The translations under genes were made by a program, and so were the position numbers. Below, in pieces: positions 37,341 to 48,931 of a stretch of DNA of 64,000 bases (the stretch's first letter is position 1; every line of letters starts with the position of its first letter). This stretch comes from Agrobacterium leguminum (GTDB lineage: Bacteria; Pseudomonadota; Alphaproteobacteria; Rhizobiales; Rhizobiaceae). Below the pieces are notes generated by a model. It had not been told where the DNA came from. It made no database searches and was given only the letters and a program-made list of their open reading frames with translations. The stretch spans positions 434,001-498,000 of the forward strand of contig NZ_JADQWB010000001.1 in the NCBI RefSeq assembly GCF_015704895.1, given 5' to 3'.

Positions 37341-38732
37341 ATGACAGCCACACGGACGGAAACCGATACATTTGGACCCATTGAAGTTCAGGCCGATCGC
37401 TATTGGGGCGCGCAGGCGCAGCGCTCGCTCGGCAACTTCAAGATCGGCTGGGAAAAGCAGCCCGCCTCTGTCGTTCGCGCGCTCGGCATCGTCAAGCAGG
37501 CCGCAGCCCGCGCCAACATGGCGCTTGCTGGCCTCGACCCCAAGGTCGGTGACGCCATCATCGCCGCCGCGCAGGAAGTCATCGACGGCAAGCTGACCGA
37601 GCATTTCCCGCTCGTCGTCTGGCAGACCGGCTCCGGCACCCAGTCCAACATGAACGCCAATGAGGTGATTTCAAACCGCGCAATCGAGATGCTCGGCGGC
37701 GAAATGGGCACCAAGAAGCCGGTTCATCCCAACGACCACGTCAATATGAGCCAGTCCTCGAACGACACCTATCCGACGGCGATGCACATCGCCTGCGTGG
37801 AAGAGATCGTTCACCACCTGCTGCCGAGCCTCAAGCACCTGCACAAGGCGCTGGAAGCCAAGGTCAAGCAGTTCGAGAAGATCATCAAGATCGGCCGCAC
37901 CCACACGCAGGATGCAACGCCGCTGACACTCGGCCAGGAATTCTCCGGCTACGCCGCGCAGGTCGCCTCGGCCATCGCCAATATCGAAACCACCCTGCCA
38001 GCGCTTTCCAAGCTCGCTCAGGGCGGCACTGCCGTCGGCACGGGCCTCAACGCCCCCATCGGTTTTGCCGAAAAGGTCGCCGAGGAAATCTCCAAGATCA
38101 CCGGCCTGCCCTTCGTGACCGCGCCGAACAAGTTCGAGGCGCTCGCCTCGCACGATTCCATGGTCTTCTCGCACGGTGCGATCAATGCGGCTGCGGCTGC
38201 GCTCTTCAAGATCGCCAACGACATCCGCTTCCTCGGCTCCGGCCCGCGCGCCGGTCTCGGTGAATTGTCGCTGCCGGAAAACGAACCCGGCTCGTCGATC
38301 ATGCCTGGCAAGGTCAACCCCACCCAGTCGGAAGCGCTGACGCAGGTGTGCGCCCACATCTTCGGCAACAATGCAGCGCTTTCCTTCGCCGGTTCGCAGG
38401 GCCACTTCGAACTCAACGTCTATAACCCGATGATGGCCTACAACTTCCTGCAGTCGGTCCAGCTTCTAGGCGATGCGGCCGTCTCCTTCACCGACAATTG
38501 CGTCGTCGGCATCGAGGCCCGCGAAGACAATATCAAAAAGGGCGTCGAAAACTCGCTGATGCTGGTGACGGCGCTCAACAGCAAGCTCGGCTACGACATC
38601 TGCGCCAAGATCGCCAAGACCGCGCACAAGAACGGCACGACGCTGCGCGACGAGGCCGTCGGCGGTGGATACCTCACCAACGAGGAGTTCGACCAGTATG
38701 TGCGCCCGGAAAACATGATCGGCCCGAAGTAA
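37341..38732 (+). CDS. fumC: Fumarate hydratase class II
   Basis: Converts fumarate to malate in the TCA cycle, 463 residues, full length. The superfamily signature [11 protein letters not shown] is near residue 318, with [15 protein letters not shown] near 96 and the active-site region [12 protein letters not shown] near 137. ATG 37341 follows AAGGCAAG; the frame is open for 63 codons upstream but that part is not FumC-like. It is followed by a terminator and then the AT-rich orphan gene. Confidence 0.96.
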   Translation: MTATRTETDTFGPIEVQADRYWGAQAQRSLGNFKIGWEKQPASVVRALGIVKQAAARANMALAGLDPKVGDAIIAAAQEVIDGKLTEHFPLVVWQTGSGTQSNMNANEVISNRAIEMLGGEMGTKKPVHPNDHVNMSQSSNDTYPTAMHIACVEEIVHHLLPSLKHLHKALEAKVKQFEKIIKIGRTHTQDATPLTLGQEFSGYAAQVASAIANIETTLPALSKLAQGGTAVGTGLNAPIGFAEKVAEEISKITGLPFVTAPNKFEALASHDSMVFSHGAINAAAAALFKIANDIRFLGSGPRAGLGELSLPENEPGSSIMPGKVNPTQSEALTQVCAHIFGNNAALSFAGSQGHFELNVYNPMMAYNFLQSVQLLGDAAVSFTDNCVVGIEAREDNIKKGVENSLMLVTALNSKLGYDICAKIAKTAHKNGTTLRDEAVGGGYLTNEEFDQYVRPENMIGPK

Positions 38733-38758
38733 TCGGTTTGGATTTTGGTGGAATGCAG

Positions 38759-38781
38759 AACGGGCCTTCGGGCCCGTTTTC
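38759..38781 (+). terminator. Terminator of fumC
   Basis: ACGGGCC, loop TTCG, GGCCCGT then TTTCG. It lies about 28 bases after the fumC stop. Confidence 0.85.
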
Positions 38782-38948
38782 GTTAAAGGAACAGAAGGAA
38801 GTAATAGTGGCGACCCACTGATCGAGCTGACCGTAATAAACGATCTATCACTTCCTATACTCAAGAAAATTCTATATTTTCTAATATTAAAATAATATAA
38901 AACTCTAATTAAATATATCTATATAATATTTATATAAAGGATTGCATT

Positions 38949-39701
38949 GTGCCCGTAATAGAGAAAAAGAAGAACTCCGAGATTGCGTTTTGTATTGTTT
39001 CAACGCAAAAACCTCAAGAAATAATTAGAGACCTCAATGAGATATCTTTGAGAATTGAAGAAAGCTTATCTGATGAAAATATTTGGTACAGGGTCATTGA
39101 TTTATCGGGAACATGGAATTCGAGTGAGGAATTCTATCCTTGGACTGAAATAAATTATAATGCTTGGATAAAACTCGCGCTTCACTCTGAAGTGCTTGAT
39201 GACCTGCGTGCTTGGTTTGGGACGCTGGAAAAATTGCTTATCCGATTCTCTCAAGAAGGACATGCAATTCCCATGATGGAGACGGACGAAGCGGCGTTTG
39301 GTGAGGTTCCCCTAAGTATACTAGCCGTTATGTATTCAGATTTCGTACCTATTTATACACGTTTCCTCGATCTGTGGGAAGCACAAGATAGGAACCAATG
39401 CTGTGAAATTGTTACAGATATAGTCAAATCACATGGAGCAATCATTGAAGTCGAGGATTTGTTGGTTAAATTGGTTTCCGAGCACTCCTATGATAACTCT
39501 TTAATACCGTATCTGAGAACAGAATTAGAAAATATTTATGACGATTTTCCGCAATCAGCATTATTTCGCAAAATGGTCGAGGTGATGCATGCCAAAGAGG
39601 CCGAAAACATTGGGTTTGAGCGATCTATATTCCGATATTGTTCCGACTGGGTGGAACTTACGGAAAGCGCAAACGCGATACTGGCCGAACTCGAAAGCTG
39701 A
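38949..39701 (+). CDS. AT-rich orphan gene of unknown function
   Basis: 250 residues, acidic, no signal peptide or membrane segment; rich in Glu, Asp, Ile and Trp-containing patches such as WYRVIDLSGTWNSSEEFYPW near residue 46. No family is recognised. Base and codon use differ sharply from the neighbours: sampled lines have 33-38% G+C, and 38881-38940 just upstream has only 6 G/C in 60. GTG 38949 has AAAGGA eight bases upstream. It sits alone between fumC and pyrG, so recent transfer is likely. An immunity-type or other small accessory role is only a guess. Confidence 0.75.
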   Translation: MPVIEKKKNSEIAFCIVSTQKPQEIIRDLNEISLRIEESLSDENIWYRVIDLSGTWNSSEEFYPWTEINYNAWIKLALHSEVLDDLRAWFGTLEKLLIRFSQEGHAIPMMETDEAAFGEVPLSILAVMYSDFVPIYTRFLDLWEAQDRNQCCEIVTDIVKSHGAIIEVEDLLVKLVSEHSYDNSLIPYLRTELENIYDDFPQSALFRKMVEVMHAKEAENIGFERSIFRYCSDWVELTESANAILAELES

Positions 39702-39787
39702 AATAGTTCTGCTATCACGAGGATGTCTTGCTAAAGGTTCCAATCGGACGGCTACCGCGGCTTAAGTGGTTCTATGATCGCGATAGA

Positions 39788-39815
39788 TAAAAAGGGCCGC
39801 AAAAGCGGCCCTCTT
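39788..39815 (-). terminator. Terminator of pyrG
   Basis: On the minus strand GGGCCGC, loop TTTT, GCGGCCC followed by TTTTTATC. It lies about 20 bases after the pyrG stop. Confidence 0.85.
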
Positions 39816-39832
39816 CGTAATCATTCAAACCG

Positions 39833-41690
<1,858 letters not shown>

Positions 41691-41722
41691 TGGCCTGCCG
41701 GAGCGTTAAATCAAAACCGGGC

Positions 41723-42178
41723 TTATTGACCGGTCGGAACTGCGTTCGGATCGGCGGGCTGCGCCGGGGCCGGAGCGGCCGTGCCGGAAGCGGCCGGAGC
41801 CGGGGTCGTCTGAGCCGGTGCGGCTGCACCATTGGTCGGAACGCCATTCTCAGCCGGAGCCGGCGTCGACGGCGTCGTCGCCGGGCCGAGCGTATCGAGA
41901 ATGCCGTTACCCTGGCCCTGCGTGGCCGGAATACGGTTCAGAATATCGGTCGGGCGCGATTCGTAACGCGTCAGGAGACCGAGGCCGAGCGAGGTCGCGA
42001 AGAACAGCGCGGCAAGGATCGCCGTGGTGCGCGTCAGCGCATTGGCCGTTCCGCGCGCGGACATGAAGCCCGAACCGCCGCCGATACCGAGGCCGCCGCC
42101 TTCGGAACGCTGGATCAGGACCACGCCGACAAGCGCCAGCACGATCATGAGGTGAATAACAATCAAAACGGTCTGCAT
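41723..42178 (-). CDS. secG: Preprotein translocase subunit SecG
   Basis: 151 residues. Two membrane helices (TVLIVIHLMIVLALVGVVLI and ILAALFFATSLGLGLL) flank the conserved GGGLGIGGGSGF loop. The last 70 or so residues are a low-complexity Ala-Pro-Thr tail, longer than in most SecG proteins. SecG assists SecYE in protein export. ATG 42178 gives the family start MQTVLIVIH; a five-codon longer start is possible. It lies between tpiA and pyrG. Confidence 0.93.
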   Translation of the reverse strand: MQTVLIVIHLMIVLALVGVVLIQRSEGGGLGIGGGSGFMSARGTANALTRTTAILAALFFATSLGLGLLTRYESRPTDILNRIPATQGQGNGILDTLGPATTPSTPAPAENGVPTNGAAAPAQTTPAPAASGTAAPAPAQPADPNAVPTGQ

Positions 42179-42294
42179 GACAATCCATTCCATGCCCCGC
42201 GCGGAGCACTACAAAGAAGGTTTCGCGGCTCTTTACATGAGGCGAAGGCTTATTCCAAGCCCCTTTCCCGCCATCTGTAACAGGAAAACCTGTC

Positions 42295-43065
42295 TCAGGC
42301 CGTCAGTTGCTCGTATGCCGCATAGATGGACAGGAAGTCTGCGGCTTTCAAGCTCGCGCCGCCGATCAGCGCGCCATCCACGTTCTCGACGCCCATCAGT
42401 TCCAGCGCATTGGCGGGCTTTACCGAGCCGCCATAGAGGATGCGCATGGTCTTGCCGGCGTCGCCGAAGCGCTTGACGAGTTCGTCGCGCATGAAGGCGT
42501 GGGCCTCGCGCACATCGTCCACGGTGGGTGTCAGACCCGTGCCGATCGCCCAGACGGGCTCATAGGCGATGACGGTATTTTCGGCCGTCGCCTCGTCCGG
42601 CAGGGAGCCGGCCAGCTGGCGCTTGAGGATATCGAGCGTCTGGCCCGCCTTGCGCTCATCCGCCGTCTCGCCGATGCAGACGATGGCGATAAGATCGGCC
42701 TGATGGGCGGCAACGGCCTTGGCGCGCACCAGATGATCGGTCTCGGCATGGTCGGTACGGCGCTCGGAATGACCGACGATGACATGGGTGCCGAAGCAGT
42801 CGGCGATCATCTCGGCGGAAATATCGCCGGTATGGGCACCGGAGGCGTTCTGGTGGCAATCCTGCGCGCCGATCATCAGCGGGCTGTCATCGCACAGCGC
42901 CGTTGAGACGTAGAGCAATGTCGAGGGCGGGCAGATCAGCGCATCCACCTTTTCGGACAGCGCGCCCTTGACGCCCTCTGCCATGGCCTTGATCTGATCG
43001 AGCGAGGCACGGGTGCCGTTCATCTTCCAGTTTCCGGCAACAAGCGGTCGAACATTCGGCGTCAT
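42295..43065 (-). CDS. tpiA: Triose-phosphate isomerase
   Basis: Glycolytic isomerase, 256 residues. The substrate lysine is in GNWKMNG near residue 13, the histidine in VGHSERR near 98, and the catalytic glutamate in [11 protein letters not shown] near 169, all intact. It is first in the tpiA-secG-pyrG run and is preceded by about 210 bases before the next gene. Confidence 0.96.
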   Translation of the reverse strand: MTPNVRPLVAGNWKMNGTRASLDQIKAMAEGVKGALSEKVDALICPPSTLLYVSTALCDDSPLMIGAQDCHQNASGAHTGDISAEMIADCFGTHVIVGHSERRTDHAETDHLVRAKAVAAHQADLIAIVCIGETADERKAGQTLDILKRQLAGSLPDEATAENTVIAYEPVWAIGTGLTPTVDDVREAHAFMRDELVKRFGDAGKTMRILYGGSVKPANALELMGVENVDGALIGGASLKAADFLSIYAAYEQLTA

Positions 43066-43277
43066 GCGTATCCCATTCCCTTTGTCTTGAGGCCGCCTGT
43101 GGCGGCGCCCCTTCCCTCAGCCGTATCACGGCCCATAATCGCGACAGAAACACTGCCGGAAATCCCGGGATATTCCTTTAACCTCAGCCGGCAACAAATG
43201 GTACAAAAAAGCGGCCCAAAGGTTCAAAACAACGGGCAATTTCTAGAAATTTGCCGTTGCTGACCCAAATCGCGGCC

Positions 43278-44159
43278 TCAGCGGCTCAAAATCCAGTTCA
43301 AAACCGCCCGCCAGTCGGTCATGCGCACCGGTGTGCCGTGGCTACCGGTCTCATAGCGCGTGAACCGCGCCGGCTCGCCGGCCTTCAGCAAAGAGCGGAA
43401 GATGCTTGCCTGCTGATCGGCCGAATAGACCTTGTCGGCGCTGCCATGGGTGAACCAGACCGGCTTCTTCGCCCTGGCAAAGGCGCTTTTCGGAAAATCC
43501 GGATCGACCGCACCGCCGAGGATCGCCATGCCCTTGAGATTGGCGACGGCCGCCTTGTCCCGGCTGATGCCATAGCAGATGAAACTGCCCATCGAGGCGC
43601 AGGTCAACACGACAGGCTTGCCGCCCGATTTTTTGGCCGCATCGGCAATCAGCGTCGCGATATCGGCGACGCCGTTCTCATCGAAGGAGCGCACACTCGG
43701 CGCATAATAGGTGCCGCCATTGGCGACGGCGAGATTTTTCAGCCGGTTGAAATTGCCGCCGAAGGTGTAGTCGTTCATGCCGAGCCGCCGGTCGCCGCCG
43801 CGCCCATGAATGAAGATGACCGTGAAGGCCTGCCCGCTTGCCGGCCCGACGCGGCCGACCTCAAGCGCCCTGCCCTCGACGGACATTGTTTCCAGTGCCT
43901 GCGCCTTCTTCGGCGTCATATCTACATATTGCCGTTTCACCCGCCGCTCGGGCACCTCGTCGCGGCCGTTGATATCGCGCATCTCCTGATAGTCGATGAC
44001 TTCGGATGCGCCGCCATCGCCCGTGGAAAGCACCGTCTGCGCGGAAAACAACTCGTCCTTGAAAGGCCGCAGCGGCCCCTCGGCGGCGGAGGTTGCGACG
44101 GGCATGGCCGCCACAGTCAGGCTGAAAAGAGTACAAAACGTGAAATGAGCTGTGGACAT
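43278..44159 (-). CDS. Exported alpha/beta hydrolase
   Basis: 293 residues. A signal peptide ends near residue 26 (AAMPVATSAAEG). The hydrolase fold includes FIHGRGGDRR near 116 (oxyanion region), a nucleophile elbow read as CASMG near 189, and a final histidine in GSHGTPVRM near 277. The elbow has Cys where Gly is usual in GxSxG. Substrate unknown; likely periplasmic. It is divergent from parE. Confidence 0.75.
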   Translation of the reverse strand: MSTAHFTFCTLFSLTVAAMPVATSAAEGPLRPFKDELFSAQTVLSTGDGGASEVIDYQEMRDINGRDEVPERRVKRQYVDMTPKKAQALETMSVEGRALEVGRVGPASGQAFTVIFIHGRGGDRRLGMNDYTFGGNFNRLKNLAVANGGTYYAPSVRSFDENGVADIATLIADAAKKSGGKPVVLTCASMGSFICYGISRDKAAVANLKGMAILGGAVDPDFPKSAFARAKKPVWFTHGSADKVYSADQQASIFRSLLKAGEPARFTRYETGSHGTPVRMTDWRAVLNWILSR

Positions 44160-44384
44160 GCCTTGGCTAACCGTTCATTCGTGGCTGCGAGACTTGCCAT
44201 TGCAACCTCGCCAGCGCAATCCTCCTGTTGCGAAACCCTGACACAATCGTGGCATAGGATGCGCCGCGTTTGCCAGACGGACCCACTTCAAATCGGACGG
44301 GAACCGCGTTTGGCGTTATGATTGACGCTACTGGCATAATGATTCGCATGGCGAAATTCTGACACACGACTTTGAACTTTGGAC

Positions 44385-46487
44385 ATGATGGACGACAGCA
44401 ACGATCTCTTCTCCGGTCTTCCGGCAGCACGAAACAGCGATACGGAAACGAACGAGGATACCGCAAAGACGCCGGTGACCGCGGCCGCCAACGCGAATGT
44501 GCAGCCGAAACCCGCAGCCGTTGCGGCCGTGACGCCGCCCGCCCCTGTATCACCATCCGGTGACGACTACGGCGCGTCCTCGATCCGCGTGCTCGAAGGG
44601 CTGGAGCCGGTGCGCATGCGCCCCGGCATGTATATTGGCGGCACCGATGAGAAGGCGCTGCACCATCTCTTCGCCGAAGTCATCGACAACTCCATGGACG
44701 AGGCCGTCGCCGGCCACGCCAATTTCATCGAGGTCCATCTCGACGCCGAAGGTTTCCTGACGGTCACCGACAATGGCCGCGGCATTCCGGTGGAAAACCA
44801 CCCGCAGGTTCCCGGCAAGTCGACGCTCGAAGTCATCATGACCAAGCTGCACGCCGGCGGCAAGTTCGACGGCAAGGCCTATGAGACATCGGGCGGCCTG
44901 CACGGCGTCGGCGTTTCCGTGGTCAATGCGCTCTCCGATCTTCTCGAAGTGGAAGTGGCCCGCAACCGCAAGCTTTACCGCCAGCGTTTCTCGCGCGGCC
45001 TGCCGATCGGTCCGCTGGAAGAGCTGGGCGACGTGCACAATCGCCGCGGCACCCGCGTGCGTTTCCATCCCGATCCGCAAATCTTCGGCGATCACGCCAA
45101 GTTCGAACCGGCCCGCATCTTCCGCATGGCCCGTTCCAAGGCCTATCTCTTCGGCGGCGTCGAAATCCGCTGGAGCTGCGATCCCGGCATGGTCCCGGCC
45201 GGCGGTGAAATCCCCGAAAAGGCAGTTTTCCATTTCCCCGGCGGCCTGAAGGATTATCTTGCCGCCACGCTCGGCAAGGAATTCACCGTTACCCGCGAGA
45301 TTTTCTCCGGACGCACGGAAAAGACCGGTGGCCATGGCGCGCTCGAATGGGCAGTAACCTGGTATGGCGGCGATACGCAGATCCATTCCTATTGCAACAC
45401 CATTCCCACGCCCGAAGGCGGCACGCATGAGGCGGGCCTGCGTATCGCGCTCACCAAGGGCCTGAAGAATTATGCGGACCTGACGCAGAACAAGCGCGCC
45501 AAGGACATCACCACCGATGACGTGATGATCTCTGCCGCCGGCATGCTCTCCGTTTTCATCCGCGAGCCGGAATTCGTCGGTCAGACCAAGGACAAGCTCG
45601 CCACCGTCGAAGCCCAGCGCATCGTCGAAAACGCGCTGCGCGATCCCTTCGACCATTATCTCGCCGGCAATCCGGGCGAAGCGGCGAAGCTGCTCGACTG
45701 GGTGATCGAGCGCGCCGAAGAGCGCCTGCGCCGCCGCAAGGAAAAGGAAGTCAACCGCAAGACCGCCGTGCGCAAGCTGCGCCTGCCCGGCAAGCTGGCG
45801 GATTGCGCCCAGAACACCGCAGAAGGCGCTGAGCTTTTCATCGTCGAGGGCGACTCGGCGGGCGGCTCGGCCAAGCAGGCGCGCAACCGCGCCAACCAGG
45901 CCATCCTGCCGCTGCGCGGCAAGATCCTCAACGTCGGCAGCGCCAGCCGCGAAAAGCTCTCCGCCAACCAGCAGATCGCCGATCTCATCCAGGCGCTCGG
46001 CTGCGGCACGCGCACCAAATATCGCGAAGAGGATTTGCGGTATGAGCGCATCATCGTCATGACCGATGCCGATGTCGACGGCGCACATATCGCCTCGCTG
46101 CTCATCACCTTCTTCTATCAGGAAATGCCGGAACTCATTCGCGGCAACCATCTCTATCTGGCAGTGCCGCCGCTCTACAAGATCGCGCAAGGGGCCAAAT
46201 CCGCTTACGCCCGCGACGACGCCCACCGCGCCGAATTGATGGAGACCATGTTCAAGGGCAAGAAGGTCGAAATCAGCCGCTTCAAAGGCCTCGGTGAAAT
46301 GATGGCCCAGCAGCTGAAGGAAACCACCATGGATCCCGAAAAGCGCACCCTGCTGCGCGTCGAGATCGACGATGTGGATTTCGAAGGCACCCGCGAAGCC
46401 GTCGACAATCTGATGGGCACCAAGGCCGATGCCCGCTTCCGTTTCATTCAGGAACGGGCGGCATTCGCGGATAATCTGGATATCTGA
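44385..46487 (+). CDS. parE: DNA topoisomerase IV subunit B
   Basis: ATPase subunit of the decatenase that separates daughter chromosomes, 700 residues. The GHKL ATPase motifs are [14 protein letters not shown] near residue 100, DNGRGIPV near 130 and [13 protein letters not shown] near 170. The TOPRIM domain has [16 protein letters not shown] near 488 and [10 protein letters not shown] near 565. A poorly conserved N-terminal tail of about 65 residues precedes it. ATG 44385 or 44388 are both usable; neither has a strong RBS. Confidence 0.95.
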   Translation: MMDDSNDLFSGLPAARNSDTETNEDTAKTPVTAAANANVQPKPAAVAAVTPPAPVSPSGDDYGASSIRVLEGLEPVRMRPGMYIGGTDEKALHHLFAEVIDNSMDEAVAGHANFIEVHLDAEGFLTVTDNGRGIPVENHPQVPGKSTLEVIMTKLHAGGKFDGKAYETSGGLHGVGVSVVNALSDLLEVEVARNRKLYRQRFSRGLPIGPLEELGDVHNRRGTRVRFHPDPQIFGDHAKFEPARIFRMARSKAYLFGGVEIRWSCDPGMVPAGGEIPEKAVFHFPGGLKDYLAATLGKEFTVTREIFSGRTEKTGGHGALEWAVTWYGGDTQIHSYCNTIPTPEGGTHEAGLRIALTKGLKNYADLTQNKRAKDITTDDVMISAAGMLSVFIREPEFVGQTKDKLATVEAQRIVENALRDPFDHYLAGNPGEAAKLLDWVIERAEERLRRRKEKEVNRKTAVRKLRLPGKLADCAQNTAEGAELFIVEGDSAGGSAKQARNRANQAILPLRGKILNVGSASREKLSANQQIADLIQALGCGTRTKYREEDLRYERIIVMTDADVDGAHIASLLITFFYQEMPELIRGNHLYLAVPPLYKIAQGAKSAYARDDAHRAELMETMFKGKKVEISRFKGLGEMMAQQLKETTMDPEKRTLLRVEIDDVDFEGTREAVDNLMGTKADARFRFIQERAAFADNLDI

Positions 46488-46506
46488 TCGTCCGGATGAA
46501 CCCTTG

Positions 46507-46534
46507 AAAGGCAGCGCATGGCGCTGCCTTTTGT
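46507..46534 (+). terminator. Terminator of parE
   Basis: AAGGCAGCGC, loop ATG, GCGCTGCCTT then TTG. It lies 20 bases after the parE stop. Confidence 0.8.
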
Positions 46535-46554
46535 GTTGATGTGGAGGCAACATC

Positions 46555-47445
46555 ATGCGGATAGTGCTGACGGGCAGTTCCGGTCGGGTCGGCCGCACGA
46601 TTTTCAGTGCGCTGTCCGGCAGGCACGATGTCACCGGCATGGATCGCTCCCCCTTTTCCACCACCCATATCGTTGGCGATTTCGCGGACGAGGCGCTCCT
46701 GCGCTCCGCTTTCGAACGGGCGGATGCGGTGATCCATACGGCAGCACTCCACGCTCCGCATGTCGGCATTGTCCCGGACTCGGAATTCCAGCGCATCAAT
46801 GTCGAGGGAACCCACATGGTGGCGCAAGCGGCGATGGCGGTGGGCGTGTCGCGGCTGGTCTTCACCAGCACCACGGCGCTTTACGGACACGCGGTGTCTG
46901 CAGCGTCATGCACCTTCATCGATGAAGAGACGCCGCCCCGGCCGAAAAGCATCTATCACCGCACCAAACTTGAAGCCGAGCAGATGCTGGAGGGAATGGC
47001 AGGCCCGCATCTCGCCGTGCGCGTGCTTCGCATGTCCAGAAGTTTCCCGGAGCCCGCCGACGTGATGGCGGCTTACCGGCTGCATCGTGGCGTCGATATT
47101 CGCGATGTCGCCGATGCGCATGTGCTGGCGCTGACCAATGCGGGGGGCGATTTCCAGCGCTATATCATATCAGCAACCACCCCGTTTTCCGCCGATGACT
47201 GCGACAGCCTCGCCAAGGATGCCGCTTCCGTTCTCTGGCAGCGGACCCCGGCCCTCGCCGACGCTTTCACGCAAAGGGAATGGGCAGTGCCGGCAACGAT
47301 TGACCGGATCTATTCGCCCGCCCGCGCCGCAGAGGGTCTGGGCTGGACATCCCGCTTCGGTTTCGGCGAGGTACTTGCACAATTGGACCGGCGCAGTCTG
47401 GAGGTCCTGCCTGTGGGCGCCAATATCAGCAGGAAATCCGAATAA
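46555..47445 (+). CDS. NAD-dependent epimerase/dehydratase (extended SDR)
   Basis: 296 residues. The nucleotide motif TGSSGRVGR is at residues 6-14, and the catalytic pair is YHRTK near 138, preceded by SSTTALYG-type TSTTALYGH. The substrate is probably a nucleotide sugar or a small alcohol; it cannot be told from sequence. GTGGAGG lies eight bases upstream of ATG 46555. It follows the parE terminator and converges on clpP. Confidence 0.82.
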   Translation: MRIVLTGSSGRVGRTIFSALSGRHDVTGMDRSPFSTTHIVGDFADEALLRSAFERADAVIHTAALHAPHVGIVPDSEFQRINVEGTHMVAQAAMAVGVSRLVFTSTTALYGHAVSAASCTFIDEETPPRPKSIYHRTKLEAEQMLEGMAGPHLAVRVLRMSRSFPEPADVMAAYRLHRGVDIRDVADAHVLALTNAGGDFQRYIISATTPFSADDCDSLAKDAASVLWQRTPALADAFTQREWAVPATIDRIYSPARAAEGLGWTSRFGFGEVLAQLDRRSLEVLPVGANISRKSE

Positions 47446-47454
47446 GCGTCCGGC

Positions 47455-48063
47455 TTATGCCGCGACATCCTCACGAACGCCCAGAATGCGATCGATCAGG
47501 CCCCATTCCAGAGCTTGCTCCGCCGTCATGAAAAAATCCCGGTCCATGGCCGCTTCGAATTTTTCATAACTGCGTTTGCAATGTTCGGAATAAAGCCGCG
47601 TCATACGGTGCTTCGTCTGCTTCATCTCTTCGGCATGGATCAGCATATCCGAAGCCTGCCCCTGGAAACCGCCCAGCGGTTGATGAATGTGGATGCTGGC
47701 ATTGGGAAGGGCGCTCCGCTCGCCCGGTTCACCCGCCATCAGCAGAAACGACCCCATGGAGCGGGCCGTTCCCATGCAGAGCGTATGAACCGGTGCGCGG
47801 ATATAATGCATGGTGTCATACATGGCGAGACCGCTGGTCACCACACCGCCCGGCGAATTGATATAGAGATGGATCGGCTTCTTCGGGTTTTCCGCCTCGA
47901 GAAACAGCAATTGCGCGCAGACCAGCGCCGAAACCGCATCGTTCACCTCACCGTTGAGGAAGATGATCCTTTCCCGCAACAGCCGGGAATAGATATCGAA
48001 AGACCTTTCTCCCCTTGACGATTGTTCGACTACCATAGGGACGAGTTGCATCGCTTCGCGCAT
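47455..48063 (-). CDS. clpP: ATP-dependent Clp protease proteolytic subunit (ClpP paralogue)
   Basis: 202 residues. The catalytic serine is in ARSMGSFLL near residue 102 and the histidine in HIHQPLGG near 127, and LINSPGG-type YINSPGGVV is near 68; so it looks active. The MGTARSMGS surround differs from the main ClpP (MGQAASMGA), and no clpX or lon gene is adjacent, so this is probably one of the extra rhizobial copies. AGGAG lies seven bases before ATG 48063. Confidence 0.9.
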   Translation of the reverse strand: MREAMQLVPMVVEQSSRGERSFDIYSRLLRERIIFLNGEVNDAVSALVCAQLLFLEAENPKKPIHLYINSPGGVVTSGLAMYDTMHYIRAPVHTLCMGTARSMGSFLLMAGEPGERSALPNASIHIHQPLGGFQGQASDMLIHAEEMKQTKHRMTRLYSEHCKRSYEKFEAAMDRDFFMTAEQALEWGLIDRILGVREDVAA

Positions 48064-48104
48064 CGGCGAACTCCTGTCGTTGAAATGTCGGGGAACGTTC
48101 CGGA

Positions 48105-48461
48105 TCAGGCGGCGAGCTTGATCGGCGAACCGTTGTGGTTTGCGGCGGCCTTTATCATCCGGCCGGTATTGACTGGCAGGTCATGAATGATGCGCAGGCT
48201 GGTGCCGCCATGGGCATTCGCCGCGATCCTGAAGGTGACGGTGCTTTCCAGAAATGGCGGATTATCCTCGCGCAGCCGGTAGCGAACCTCCTCGCCGGGC
48301 TTGATATCGATCGCATCGGGCTCCGCCAAAGCCTCATTCGGCAGCCAGTTTTCACGAAACGCCGGAATGCTGATGGCGCGCCAGACCTTTTGCGGCGGCT
48401 CGTCCAGATCATATTCAAGCTCGATGCCGTTCTTCGGCGCTTCCGGTGTCTGCCTGTTCAT
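48105..48461 (-). CDS. SRPBCC/AHSA1-type small-ligand-binding protein
   Basis: 118 residues, beginning near [19 protein letters not shown], the start of the AHSA1 fold. ENWLP near 37 and the strands [19 protein letters not shown] fit the family; the C-terminal helix is short, so the protein is somewhat shorter than usual (about 140). Its ATG overlaps the stop of the arsR-type gene in ATGA, so the two are translationally coupled. Such pairs are common, but the ligand is unknown. Confidence 0.78.
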   Translation of the reverse strand: MNRQTPEAPKNGIELEYDLDEPPQKVWRAISIPAFRENWLPNEALAEPDAIDIKPGEEVRYRLREDNPPFLESTVTFRIAANAHGGTSLRIIHDLPVNTGRMIKAAANHNGSPIKLAA

Positions 48462-48772
48462 TGGTCCATATCCTTCAGCAGGAGTTTGAGAGCCTCAATG
48501 CGCTGCGGCCAGTAGGCGCGATATTTGCCGAGCCAGGCCGCAATGCGCGTCAGCCCGTCCGGATCCACTTCATAATTGACGAAACGGCCCTGCCGCTTCT
48601 CGACCACCAGCCCTGCCCCGCGCAACACCGAAAGATGCTGCGACATGGCCGGTTGGCTGATCTCTATCCCCTCACGCAGGGCGGAAGCGTTCATGGCGCC
48701 ATCCGCCAGCTTTTCGAAAATGGCGCGGCGCGTCGGATCAGCCAGCGCCCGGAAAATATCGTTCTCTGTCAT
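48458..48772 (-). CDS. ArsR-family transcriptional regulator
   Basis: 104 residues. The winged-helix domain has ALADPTRRAIFEKLADG near residue 7, the recognition region ISQPAMSQHLSVLRGAGLV near 37, and a C-terminal dimer helix. There are no clear metal-binding cysteines, so it probably senses something other than metal. ATG 48772 coincides with the predicted transcript start, so the mRNA may be leaderless; the longer frame to 48805 would run through the promoter. It controls, and overlaps, the SRPBCC gene. Confidence 0.88.
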   Translation of the reverse strand: MTENDIFRALADPTRRAIFEKLADGAMNASALREGIEISQPAMSQHLSVLRGAGLVVEKRQGRFVNYEVDPDGLTRIAAWLGKYRAYWPQRIEALKLLLKDMDQ

Positions 48773-48777
48773 GACAA

Positions 48778-48807
48778 CACATAAGCACACACTTATGTGA
48801 TTCACAA
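48778..48807 (-). promoter_or_regulatory. arsR promoter with overlapping operator
   Basis: Minus-strand -35 TTGTGA (48807-48802), 17-base spacer, -10 TTATGT (48784-48779). A perfect inverted repeat CACATAAG-N6-CTTATGTG (48778-48799) covers the -10 box and most of the spacer, so a bound repressor would block the promoter. The expected start is the A of the ATG at 48772. Confidence 0.7.
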
Positions 48808-48931
48808 GCCCTTTCGGCGCGTGGAAAATGCGCCTTTTTCACGCCGATGGCACGAGGTGCCGTGAACGCTTTATCCGCTCGCGCGTTTTCATCCCGCCTG
48901 ATACTCTTCGGGCCGGGAGCGATCAAAACAA

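Noticed and set aside
44550..46874. Minus-strand frame of 774 codons opposite parE
   Set aside because: ParE is certain on the plus strand; the opposite frame has no motif, RBS or family likeness.
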